64,000 bases of DNA from contig DGLB01000057.1 of the NCBI GenBank assembly GCA_002387845.1, positions 9,425 to 73,424 of the forward strand. Direction: 5' to 3'. Shown here in pieces: positions 9,490-17,375 of this stretch (position 1 is the stretch's first letter; each line of letters begins with the position of its first letter). A program made the position numbers and the translations under genes. The notes under the pieces were generated by a model that ran no database searches, was not told the DNA's origin, and saw only the letters and a list, made by a program, of their open reading frames with translations. This stretch comes from Stenotrophomonas maltophilia (lineage in GTDB: Bacteria > Pseudomonadota > Gammaproteobacteria > Xanthomonadales > Xanthomonadaceae).

Positions 9490-12400
9490 TCAAGCCACCT
9501 GCACGATGTGCAACGCCTTCGGGTTCCGCCACTGCGCCAGCAGAACCGCTTCCCGTCCCTTGGCCGCATGCAGGTGCGCTTCCTTGACGTGCCCGTAGCC
9601 GCGGATGTGTTCGGGAATGCTGGCGATCTCCACCGCCAGCGCCACCCGGTCATCGTCCAGCCCGGCCAGCAGTTCGTCCACAGTGCGCGCGTAATCCTCG
9701 ATCAGCTGGCGCTCGCCACGCCGCTCCCCGGTCCGCCCGAACACATCGAAGGTGCCGCCGCGCAGGAATTTCAGCTTCGCCAGCAGGCCGAACGCCTTCA
9801 TCATCCACGGCCCGTACTCCTGCTTGATCAACCGGCCCTGCTCGTCCTTCTTCGCGAACAGCGGCGGAGCCAGGTGGAAGCGGACCTCGAAGTCACCTTC
9901 GAACTGCTGCTGCAGGCGGCGCTGGAACTCGCCGCTGGTGTACAGGCGCGCCACTTCGTACTCGTCCTTGTAGGCCATCAGCTTGAAGTAGTAGCGCGCC
10001 ACGGTCTCGGTCAGCGCGGTGCTGCCGGCCTTGTCCCACTCGGCCGCGCGGACCTTGTCGACCAGCGCGCGGTAACGCGCGGCGTAAGCAGCATCCTGGT
10101 AATCGGTGAGGAAGCGCACGCGGCGGTCGATCAGCTCGTCCAGCGAACGCGACAGGCGCTCGTCGTCCAGCGGCAGGAAGGCCACTTCGCCCTGGCCGGC
10201 ACGACCGGGCAGGCCACGCAGCTCGCGCTCGTCGCCGGTGTTGCGTGGAGCCGCATTGGCTCCCCATTCGTTGCCTTCCCACTCGCCCGGCGGCAGGTCA
10301 TGCAGCGGGCCCGGGGTGCGCTCGGCGTCGGTATGGCCGTTGCGCACCAGCCCGGCGGCCTGCTGTACCGCCTGCGGGTCCACCGCGGCCAGCCGGCCCC
10401 AGGCGAATGCCTGCTGGTTCATCGCCACGGCTGCGCCATTGAGCTCGATCGCGCGCATCAGCGCTTCGAACGAGATCGGCACCAGGCCCTGCTGCCAGGC
10501 GTAGCCCAGAATGAACAGATTGGCCGCGATGGCATCGCCCAGCAGTGCCGTCGCCAGCTGGGTGGCGTCCAGCAGCAGCGGATCACGGCCGCCCAGCGCC
10601 ACGCGGATGCCGGCAATGATGTCGGCGGCCGGGAACTGCATGTCCGGGCGCGTGGTGAAGGTACCCGGCATTGCTTCATAGGTATTGAGCACCACCTGCG
10701 AACGCTCGGCGCGCACCTTGGACAGCGCCCAGTAGTCGTTCACCACCACCATGTCGCAGCCCACCACCAGGTCGGCTTCGCCGGCGGCAATGCGTACCGC
10801 ATGGATGTCTGACGGCTTGCGCGCAATGCGGATATGGGTCGTCACCGCGCCGCCCTTCTGCGCCAGCCCGGTCTGGTCGAGCACGGTCGCGCCCTTGCCC
10901 TCCAGGTGCCCGGCCATGCCCAGCAGCGCACCGATGGTCACCACGCCGGTGCCACCGACGCCGGTGATCAGGATGTTCCACGGCTGTTCCAGGGTGCTGC
11001 GGAACACCGGGGCCGGCAGGTTGTCCAGCAGCGCGCTGCCGTCGCGGCGCGCGCCCTTGCGCGGGGTGCCGCCGTGCACGGTGACGAAGCTCGGGCAGAA
11101 GCCGGTGGTGCAGGAATAGTCCTTGTTGCAGTTGGACTGGTCGATGTCGCGCTTGCGCCCGAACTCGGTTTCCTTCGGCAGCACCGACACGCAGAAGCTC
11201 TTCTTGCCGCAGTCGCCACAGCCCTCGCAGACCAGTGAGTTGACCACCACCCGCTTGGGCGGGTCGACCAGCTTGCCGCGCTTGCGGCGGCGGCGCTTTT
11301 CGGTGGCGCAGGTCTGTTCGTAGATCAGGATGCTGGTGCCCTTGACCTCGCGCAGCTGCTTCTGCACGGCATCGAGTTCGGCGCGGTCATGGAATTCCAC
11401 GCCCTCCGGGAACAGCTCGCGCTTGTTCCATTTGCGGATCTCGTCACTGACCAGCACGATGGTCTGCACGCCTTCGGCGCGCATCTGGTGGGCGATCTGC
11501 GGCACGGTCAGGGTGCCATCCACCGGCTGCCCGCCGGTCATCGCCACCGCATCGTTGTAGAGGATCTTGTAGGTGATGTTGACCCCGGCGGCGATCGCCT
11601 GGCGGATCGCCAGTGAGCCGCTGTGGAAATAGGTGCCATCGCCCAGGTTCTGGAACACGTGTTCGGTGTCGGTGAACGCTGCCTGCCCGGCCCAGGTGAC
11701 GCCTTCGCCGCCCATGTGGGTAAAGGTGTCGGTGCTGCGGTCCATCCAGGTCACCATGTAATGGCAACCAATGCCGCCCAGCGCGCGCGAGCCTTCCGGC
11801 ACGCGGGTGGAGGTGTTGTGCGGGCAGCCGGAGCAGTAATGCGGCACGCGCGGGAAGCTGGCGCGCGGCAGTGCAAGCTCGGCTTCCTTGGCGTCCATCC
11901 AGCGCAGGCGCTGTTCAATGGATTCATTGCTGAAGAAGCGCTGGATGCGGCGGCCGATCACCCCGGCAATGGTGGCAGGGGTCAGCTCGTTGGTGGACGG
12001 CAGGATCCACTGGCCCTGCTCGTCGTACTTGCCGACGATGGACGGGCGCGGGCCAGCGCTGGCGGGCCAGTTGTAGAACTGCTCCTTCATCTGGCGCTCG
12101 ATGAAGGCCCGCTTTTCCTCCACCACCACGATGTCTTCCAGGCCTTCGGCGAAGCGGGCGATGCCCACCGGCTCCAGCGGCCAGGTCATGCCTACCTTGT
12201 ACACGCGGATGCCGATGTCGGCGCAGGCGCGCGCGTCCAGGCCCAGGTACTCCAGCGCCTGCAGCACGTCTAGGTAGCTTTTGCCGGTGGTGACGATGCC
12301 CAGCCGCGCACGCGGCGAGTCCATCACGATGCGGTCGATCTGGTTGGCGCGGGCGAAGGCCTGTGCGGCCTTGACCGCATAGCGGTGCAGGCGCATTTCC

Positions 12401-13185
12401 TGGTCCAGCGGCGGGTCCGGCCAGCGGATGTTGAGGCCGCCCGCCGGCATCTCGAAGTCTTCCGGCAGCACAATGCGCCGTGCGAACGGGTCGACCTGCA
12501 CCGAGGCCGACGATTCCACGGTTTCGGCAATGGTCTTGAAGCCGATCCAGCGCCCGGTATAGCGGCTCATCGCCCAGCCCAGCAGGCCCATGTCGAGGAT
12601 GTCCTGCACGCCGGCCGGGTTGAGCACCGGCATCATCGCACTGACGAATTCATCCTCGCTGCCGTGCGGCAGGGTCGAGCTGCGGCAGGCATGGTCGTCC
12701 GCGGCCAGCGCCAGCACGCCGCCGTGCACCGAGGTGCCAGCCGCGTTGGCGTGCTTGAACACGTCGCCGCAGCGGTCCACGCCCGGGCCCTTGCCGTACC
12801 ACATGCCATACACGCCCTGGACCTTGGCCCCGGGGAACAGGTTGGTCTGCTGGGTGCCCCAGACCATGGTCGCCCCGAGGTCCTCATTCAGGCCCGGGGT
12901 GAACTTCACCTTGGCCGCTTCCAGGTGTTTGCGTGCCCGCCACAGTTCCAGGTCGAAGCCGCCCAGTGGGCTGCCGCGATAGCCACTGATGAAGCCGGCG
13001 GTGTCCAGGCCGGCAGCCTGGTCGCGCAGCTGCTGCATCAGCGGCAGGCGCACCAGTGCCTGCACCCCGCTCAGGTAGATGCGGCCGTCGGTGCGGGTGT
13101 ACTTGTGGTCCAGCGTGTAGCTGTCATCCAGCGCGCCGGGCTGGTTGGCGGACGAGGGCGAGGTGAGTTCGGCGGTACTGGTCAT
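9490..13185 (-). CDS. Indolepyruvate ferredoxin oxidoreductase family protein, alpha-gamma fusion (1,231 aa)
   Basis: A single large protein that joins the thiamine-diphosphate subunit and the gamma subunit of 2-oxoacid:ferredoxin oxidoreductases; the family decarboxylates aryl pyruvates such as indolepyruvate to acyl-CoA. The N-terminal ~600 residues carry the TPP domains (GGEGVTWAGQA, GDGTYFHSGS). Two Cys clusters follow, CEGCGDC..C near residue 650 and C..C..C near 682-695, which probably bind iron-sulfur. The gamma/Rossmann-like domain begins with ILITGVGGTGVVTIG near residue 740. ATG at 13185 is chosen because the frame stays open upstream but the sequence there is arginine/proline-rich non-coding. 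Proteins of this fused type are common in Proteobacteria. Confidence 0.9.
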   Translation of the reverse strand: MTSTAELTSPSSANQPGALDDSYTLDHKYTRTDGRIYLSGVQALVRLPLMQQLRDQAAGLDTAGFISGYRGSPLGGFDLELWRARKHLEAAKVKFTPGLNEDLGATMVWGTQQTNLFPGAKVQGVYGMWYGKGPGVDRCGDVFKHANAAGTSVHGGVLALAADDHACRSSTLPHGSEDEFVSAMMPVLNPAGVQDILDMGLLGWAMSRYTGRWIGFKTIAETVESSASVQVDPFARRIVLPEDFEMPAGGLNIRWPDPPLDQEMRLHRYAVKAAQAFARANQIDRIVMDSPRARLGIVTTGKSYLDVLQALEYLGLDARACADIGIRVYKVGMTWPLEPVGIARFAEGLEDIVVVEEKRAFIERQMKEQFYNWPASAGPRPSIVGKYDEQGQWILPSTNELTPATIAGVIGRRIQRFFSNESIEQRLRWMDAKEAELALPRASFPRVPHYCSGCPHNTSTRVPEGSRALGGIGCHYMVTWMDRSTDTFTHMGGEGVTWAGQAAFTDTEHVFQNLGDGTYFHSGSLAIRQAIAAGVNITYKILYNDAVAMTGGQPVDGTLTVPQIAHQMRAEGVQTIVLVSDEIRKWNKRELFPEGVEFHDRAELDAVQKQLREVKGTSILIYEQTCATEKRRRRKRGKLVDPPKRVVVNSLVCEGCGDCGKKSFCVSVLPKETEFGRKRDIDQSNCNKDYSCTTGFCPSFVTVHGGTPRKGARRDGSALLDNLPAPVFRSTLEQPWNILITGVGGTGVVTIGALLGMAGHLEGKGATVLDQTGLAQKGGAVTTHIRIARKPSDIHAVRIAAGEADLVVGCDMVVVNDYWALSKVRAERSQVVLNTYEAMPGTFTTRPDMQFPAADIIAGIRVALGGRDPLLLDATQLATALLGDAIAANLFILGYAWQQGLVPISFEALMRAIELNGAAVAMNQQAFAWGRLAAVDPQAVQQAAGLVRNGHTDAERTPGPLHDLPPGEWEGNEWGANAAPRNTGDERELRGLPGRAGQGEVAFLPLDDERLSRSLDELIDRRVRFLTDYQDAAYAARYRALVDKVRAAEWDKAGSTALTETVARYYFKLMAYKDEYEVARLYTSGEFQRRLQQQFEGDFEVRFHLAPPLFAKKDEQGRLIKQEYGPWMMKAFGLLAKLKFLRGGTFDVFGRTGERRGERQLIEDYARTVDELLAGLDDDRVALAVEIASIPEHIRGYGHVKEAHLHAAKGREAVLLAQWRNPKALHIVQVA

Positions 13186-13355
13186 GGCTGGCCCGGAATG
13201 ACGGCTGGCACGGCCGCACAGAGGCGACCGGAAAGGTGCGGATTGTAACAGTGACGCAATTTCCACACTTTTCATGACCCCAAGGGGTCGCATCCGGGCG
13301 CGTTCTGCGGTTAGGATCGGGGAGGGAGGTTGTGTGACAACCTGGGGGAATTTGT

Positions 13356-13994
13356 ATGGCAGTGGCAAGAAACGTGCTGTCCAGCATGGTGCTGGCGGCG
13401 GGGATGGCAGTGTTCGGGGTGGCAGCGCAATCGTTGCCGGCACTGCAGGAGTTCTACTTCGATGACGATGTTGCCGCGACCGCACCGGTCGTGGTGCCGG
13501 CCGATGCCGGTGATCTCGTCGATCAGTTGATGAAGCAGCGCGAGCGCGGCCGCAAGGCGCTGGACGCCACCGTGCAGCTGGCCGGCGTGGCCTACGCGCA
13601 GGGCCGGCCAGAGCTGGGCGCGCAGCTGTACAGCGAGGCTGAAAAAGAGGCGGGTGCCAATTCAACGCCCGGCCGCATGGTGCGCTGGAACAAGGGCTGG
13701 GATCTGTACCGCTCCGGCAACATCGACGGTGCGCTGACCGCGTGGCACGAGGCCCAGGCCGGCATGCGCGGCAATCCCTCGTGGGTGCCGCCGACGCTGG
13801 CGCTGGCCTTGTGGACGCAGGGCCGCAAGGACGAGGCCGTGAAGTGGTATGCCGCCGCCGTGCGCACCGAACCGCAGCGCTGGAGCAGCACGGCCGGCTA
13901 TGCGCAGCAGCTGCCGACCTGGCGTGACGCGGAACGCGCCACGCTGGCCGAAGTGCAGCAGGCCTGGGCGACCAATCCGCCGGCCTGGCCGTAA
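13356..13994 (+). CDS. Exported tetratricopeptide-repeat protein (212 aa)
   Basis: The start ATG at 13356 is preceded by a purine-rich GGGGG tract. Residues 1-25 look like a Sec signal peptide (MAVARNVLSSMVLAAGMAVF then GVAAQ). The rest is helical TPR-like sequence: GVAYAQGRPELGAQLYSEAEKEA, MVRWNKGWDLYRSGNIDGA and PTLALALWTQGRKDEAVKWY (each quoted stretch is part of one repeat). TPRs mediate protein-protein contacts; no enzymatic motif is seen. It is transcribed divergently from the indolepyruvate oxidoreductase and ends seven bases before the convergent AAA ATPase gene. Confidence 0.75.
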   Translation: MAVARNVLSSMVLAAGMAVFGVAAQSLPALQEFYFDDDVAATAPVVVPADAGDLVDQLMKQRERGRKALDATVQLAGVAYAQGRPELGAQLYSEAEKEAGANSTPGRMVRWNKGWDLYRSGNIDGALTAWHEAQAGMRGNPSWVPPTLALALWTQGRKDEAVKWYAAAVRTEPQRWSSTAGYAQQLPTWRDAERATLAEVQQAWATNPPAWP

Positions 13995-14001
13995 CGCGGT
14001 A

Positions 14002-15489
14002 TCAACCGTCGGCGCTGACCGTGCGCCCGAGCGCCCACTCGCGCAGGGCGCTCACCTGTTCGGCCATCAGCACCGACAACGGCCGGCTGTTGCGGATTTC
14101 CTGCATCAGCAGGTCGGTGTCGAGCACGCGTTCTTCTGCATGCGCCGCGTAGAGCCCTGACACCACCGCCTGTTCGATTTCCGCACCGGAGAAGCCGTCA
14201 CTGGCGGCCGCCAGCGCGGGCAGCGCGAAATCGTCGGCATTGAGCTGGCGGCGGCCCAGGTGCAGGCGCAGCAGGTCCACGCGGGTGTTGGCATCGGGCA
14301 GGTCGACGAAGAAGATCTCGTCAAAGCGGCCCTTGCGCAGCAGTTCGGCCGGCAACTCGTGCACCTGGTTGGCGGTGGCCACGATGAACACCGGCTCCTT
14401 GCGCTCGGCCAGCCAGGTCAGCAGGTAGCCCAGCACGCGGCGCGAAACGCCGCCGTCTTCGCCCCCGCTGGCTAGGCCCTTCTCGATCTCATCGATCCAC
14501 AGCACGCACGGAGCCAGCTGCTCGGCCGAGGTCAGCGCCTGGCGCAGGTTCTTCTCGGTTTCGCCGTGGAACTTGTCGTACAGGCTGCCGAAGTCCAGGC
14601 GCAGCAGCGGCACCCCGAAGCCGGCCGCAGTGGCCTTGGCCAGCATGGATTTGCCGCAGCCCTGTACCCCCAGTAGCAGCATGCCCTTGGGCGGGTCCAG
14701 GCCGGCCGTGCCGGCCGAACCGCCAAGGAAGATCGAGCGACGCTGGTTGACCCAGCGCTTGAGCCGGTTGGCCCCGGCCACGTCGGCAAAGCGGGTGGTG
14801 TCGTATTCGTAGTGCAGGTGCCCGGCGCGGTTGAGCAGCTCGAACTTCAGCCGGGCCAGCTGCGGCAGGTCGTCCTGGCTGAGCGCTCCATCGGCGAAGA
14901 TCAGCTGGCGGGCAATGCGGCGTGCGTCGACCATGCTCAGGCCGCGCAGGTTGCGCAGGATCAGCTGCACCGCTTCATTGTCCACCTCCACCCGCTTGCC
15001 GCCGTTCTCACGGGCGTAGGTGGCGGCTTCCTCGCGCAGCATCTTCAGCAGCGCGTTGAGGTCCGGCAGGCGCGGGTTGAAGCGGGTGGCCAGCGCTTCC
15101 AGTTCGGCCGGCAGCTCCACCTTGGCCCCCACCAGCACCAGCACGTGTGCTTCGCAGTGGCGGCGCTGGACCAGGTCGCGCAGCGCGCGCTGGTGGCTGG
15201 CATAGCCCAGGTAGGGGTGGAAATCGAGCAGCAGGTAGATGCCGCGCTGTTCGGCCTGGCGGATCATCTGCAGCGCGGAACTGGCGTCGGGCGGGCCAAT
15301 GGCGTCGTCCTCCTTGTCCATGTCGATCCGGCGCAGGCCTTCGGTGATCGACCAGCGGTGCAGGGCCCGCCATACGTGCATCAGGGTCTGGCGGAACAGT
15401 TCCACCACCCGGCCTTCGTCCTGGGTCTCGATGACAATCAACGGCGTGTTGGCGCGGATCAGTGCGCTCAGGTCCTGTAGCTCGCTCAT
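14002..15489 (-). CDS. Ycf46-type AAA family ATPase (495 aa)
   Basis: N-terminal ~230 residues match the Ycf46 type (LIRANTPLIVIETQDEGRVV; later GLSMVDARRIARQLIFADGA). The AAA module has Walker A GVQGCGKSMLAK near residue 270, Walker B CVLWIDEIEKGLA near 330, a sensor 1 asparagine in ATANQ and the arginine-finger region RKGRFDEIFFVDLP. Ycf46 homologs are conserved in cyanobacteria and many Proteobacteria with a role in photosynthesis/CO2 response reported only in cyanobacteria; the function here is not known. ATG at 15489 fits the family N-terminus better than the more upstream ATG. Confidence 0.88.
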   Translation of the reverse strand: MSELQDLSALIRANTPLIVIETQDEGRVVELFRQTLMHVWRALHRWSITEGLRRIDMDKEDDAIGPPDASSALQMIRQAEQRGIYLLLDFHPYLGYASHQRALRDLVQRRHCEAHVLVLVGAKVELPAELEALATRFNPRLPDLNALLKMLREEAATYARENGGKRVEVDNEAVQLILRNLRGLSMVDARRIARQLIFADGALSQDDLPQLARLKFELLNRAGHLHYEYDTTRFADVAGANRLKRWVNQRRSIFLGGSAGTAGLDPPKGMLLLGVQGCGKSMLAKATAAGFGVPLLRLDFGSLYDKFHGETEKNLRQALTSAEQLAPCVLWIDEIEKGLASGGEDGGVSRRVLGYLLTWLAERKEPVFIVATANQVHELPAELLRKGRFDEIFFVDLPDANTRVDLLRLHLGRRQLNADDFALPALAAASDGFSGAEIEQAVVSGLYAAHAEERVLDTDLLMQEIRNSRPLSVLMAEQVSALREWALGRTVSADG

Positions 15490-15622
15490 GGGGCCTGCAT
15501 TCCTTTGGATCGCGCACGATAGCAAAGCGCCGCAACCGGGACGAGGTTCAGCCGCGCGACTATCTCCGTCACGGGCACCGGTGTACGCTCAAGCCAGGTT
15601 CCCCATCGGAAGCGAGGCGTGC

Positions 15623-16252
15623 ATGAAGACGATCCTGGTCGCCGGTTCCAAGGGTGGCGTGGGTAAAACCACCGTCGCCACCCATCTGGCGGCCTCTGCC
15701 GCCCTGGCCGGCAAACGGACCGTTCTGGCCGACGCCGACCCGCAGGGGTCCAGTACCCGCTGGGCCCAGCGCCGTGCGGACCTGGAAAGTGCCGTGCTGC
15801 CGATCGAGGCCACCGGCAAGAAGGGCCTCAAGAAGGTGCCCGACGACACCGAAGTCCTGATCATCGACGCCCCCGCCGGCGCACAGGCCGGCGAGCTGGA
15901 GGCGTTTCTCGATGTTGCCGACGCCGTGGTGGTGCCGGTGCTGCCGTCCGCCCTGGACATCGAGGCCATCGTCGGCTTCCTCAACAGCCTGGCCAAGGTG
16001 CCCCGGGTCCACAAGCGCAAGCTGCCGGTGGGGCTGGTGCTCAACCGCACCAAGCCGTGGACCCAGACTTCGCAGCAGGCCCTGAACATGCTGGCCGACT
16101 GGCCGTACCCGGTGGTGGCGCAGCTGCGCGACACCCAGGGCTATGTGGTCATGACCGGGCTGGGCCGCAGTGTTTTCGATTACCGCTCCGCGCAGGTGCG
16201 CGAGCATCAGAGTGACTGGGAGCCACTGCTGCAGTGGCTGAAGCAAGACTGA
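15623..16252 (+). CDS. Small ParA/MinD-like ATPase (209 aa)
   Basis: Starts MKTILVAGSKGGVGKTTVAT, giving a deviant Walker A (KGGVGKTT, residues 10-17) typical of ParA. Further motifs are LADADPQGSSTRWAQRR (motif A') and VLIIDAPAG (Walker B). There is no N-terminal DNA-binding extension and no ParB partner nearby, so this is an orphan ParA of the kind that positions protein cargo rather than a plasmid-partition protein. Seventeen bases separate it from the downstream sixA-like gene. An in-frame region upstream of 15623 is open but overlaps the divergent AAA gene and is not used. Confidence 0.9.
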   Translation: MKTILVAGSKGGVGKTTVATHLAASAALAGKRTVLADADPQGSSTRWAQRRADLESAVLPIEATGKKGLKKVPDDTEVLIIDAPAGAQAGELEAFLDVADAVVVPVLPSALDIEAIVGFLNSLAKVPRVHKRKLPVGLVLNRTKPWTQTSQQALNMLADWPYPVVAQLRDTQGYVVMTGLGRSVFDYRSAQVREHQSDWEPLLQWLKQD

Positions 16253-16268
16253 TCCACAAGGAATTCCT

Positions 16269-16745
16269 ATGCGAGAACTGATATTGCTGCGCCACGCCCA
16301 TGCAGAACCGGCCAGTACCGGCCAGGCCGACCTGGACCGTCCGTTGTCGGCCACAGGACTGGCCGAAGCGGAGGCCGCCGGCAAGTGGTTGAAGGACAAC
16401 AACCTGCGCCCGGACTGCGTGCTCTGCTCGCCGGCGCGGCGCACCCGCGAGACGCTGGAAGCGGTGCTGGCGGCCACGGGCGTGGTTGAACATCGACTGG
16501 AAGACGACATCTACGACGCAACCCCTGGCAAGCTGACAGAACTGGTGGACGAACGCCGCGACATCGAGCGTCTGCTGGTGGTGGGGCACAACCCGGGTCT
16601 GGAGCAGCTGGTGGCGTTCATGACCGAAGGCAGCACCAGCGAGTACCGCGGAATGCCGCCGGCCAGCATCGCCGTGCTGCAGTTCGACCGTGAGGCCGCC
16701 ATCGAGCCCGGAGTGGCGAAGCTGACCGCATTCTGGTGGCCGTAA
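16269..16745 (+). CDS. SixA-type phosphohistidine phosphatase (158 aa)
   Basis: Histidine phosphatase superfamily member with the RHAHAEP catalytic motif at residues 8-14 (phospho-accepting His9), the conserved CSPARRTRET arginines and the second catalytic histidine in VVGHNPGLEQLV. Length matches E. coli SixA (about 160 aa), which dephosphorylates histidine-containing phosphotransfer proteins such as NPr or the ArcB HPt domain. The preceding AAGGAATTCCT contains the ribosome site. Three bases separate it from the yceI-like gene, so the ParA, SixA, YceI and phospholipase genes probably form an operon. Confidence 0.9.
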   Translation: MRELILLRHAHAEPASTGQADLDRPLSATGLAEAEAAGKWLKDNNLRPDCVLCSPARRTRETLEAVLAATGVVEHRLEDDIYDATPGKLTELVDERRDIERLLVVGHNPGLEQLVAFMTEGSTSEYRGMPPASIAVLQFDREAAIEPGVAKLTAFWWP

Positions 16746-16748
16746 GCC

Positions 16749-17375
16749 GTGAAAGCAGTACAGATCGGATTGGGCTGTCTGCTTGGGCTGGCGGCAGGTT
16801 CCACGCTGGCCGAGCCGCCGGTGCCGGCCAGCCCACCCAATCCCATTGCCACCGCCGCCCAGCCCCCGCAACACGTGCTGGCGGTGGACACCGCGCGCTC
16901 GCACTTCGGCTTCGAGATCCGCACCCGCCTGGGCCAGCGCATCGAAGGGGTGTTCCCGCGCTTTGAAGGGCGGGTGGACGTTCTGCCGGACGGCCGCCAC
17001 CAGGTCCACCTGCGGATGTTCAGCCGCTACGTGGAGATTCCCGGCAAGGCCCGCTACACCGGCTGGATGCGCGGCGAGGAATTCTTCGACGCCGACCGCT
17101 ACCCGGTGGTGGAGTTCGATTCGCTGCCCTACTGGCCGGAACTGGTCAACAAGGGCGGCGGCATCGAGGGCCGGCTGATCCTGCGCGGGGTCTCGCACCC
17201 GGAGGTATTGCAGGTGGAACCGGCGGCCTGCCCCCGGGCCGGGTATGATTGCGACGTGGTCAGCCGCGGTACCGTGCAGCGTGGCCGGTATGGAATGGAC
17301 AGCTGGCAACTTGCCCTGAGTGATCGAGTGACCTTCGTATTGCGTGCCCGCCTCACCGAGGCGGCCAAACCGTGA
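16749..17375 (+). CDS. YceI family periplasmic protein (208 aa)
   Basis: Starts with GTG at 16749, three bases after the sixA-like gene. Residues 1-21 form a signal peptide (MKAVQIGLGCLLGLAAGSTL followed by A). The mature domain has the YceI pattern: VDTARSHFGFEIRTRLGQRI, then FFDADRYPVVEFDS and an I.G.L.LRGVSHP segment. YceI proteins are lipocalin-like beta barrels that bind amphiphilic or isoprenoid ligands in the periplasm. The stop overlaps the start of the next gene (GTGA), giving translational coupling. Confidence 0.87.
   Translation: MKAVQIGLGCLLGLAAGSTLAEPPVPASPPNPIATAAQPPQHVLAVDTARSHFGFEIRTRLGQRIEGVFPRFEGRVDVLPDGRHQVHLRMFSRYVEIPGKARYTGWMRGEEFFDADRYPVVEFDSLPYWPELVNKGGGIEGRLILRGVSHPEVLQVEPAACPRAGYDCDVVSRGTVQRGRYGMDSWQLALSDRVTFVLRARLTEAAKP

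Noticed and set aside
13186..13665. N-terminal 160-residue extension of the indolepyruvate oxidoreductase
   Set aside because: The frame is open, but the sequence is Arg/Pro-rich and overlaps the divergent TPR gene; family proteins start near MTSTAEL at 13185.
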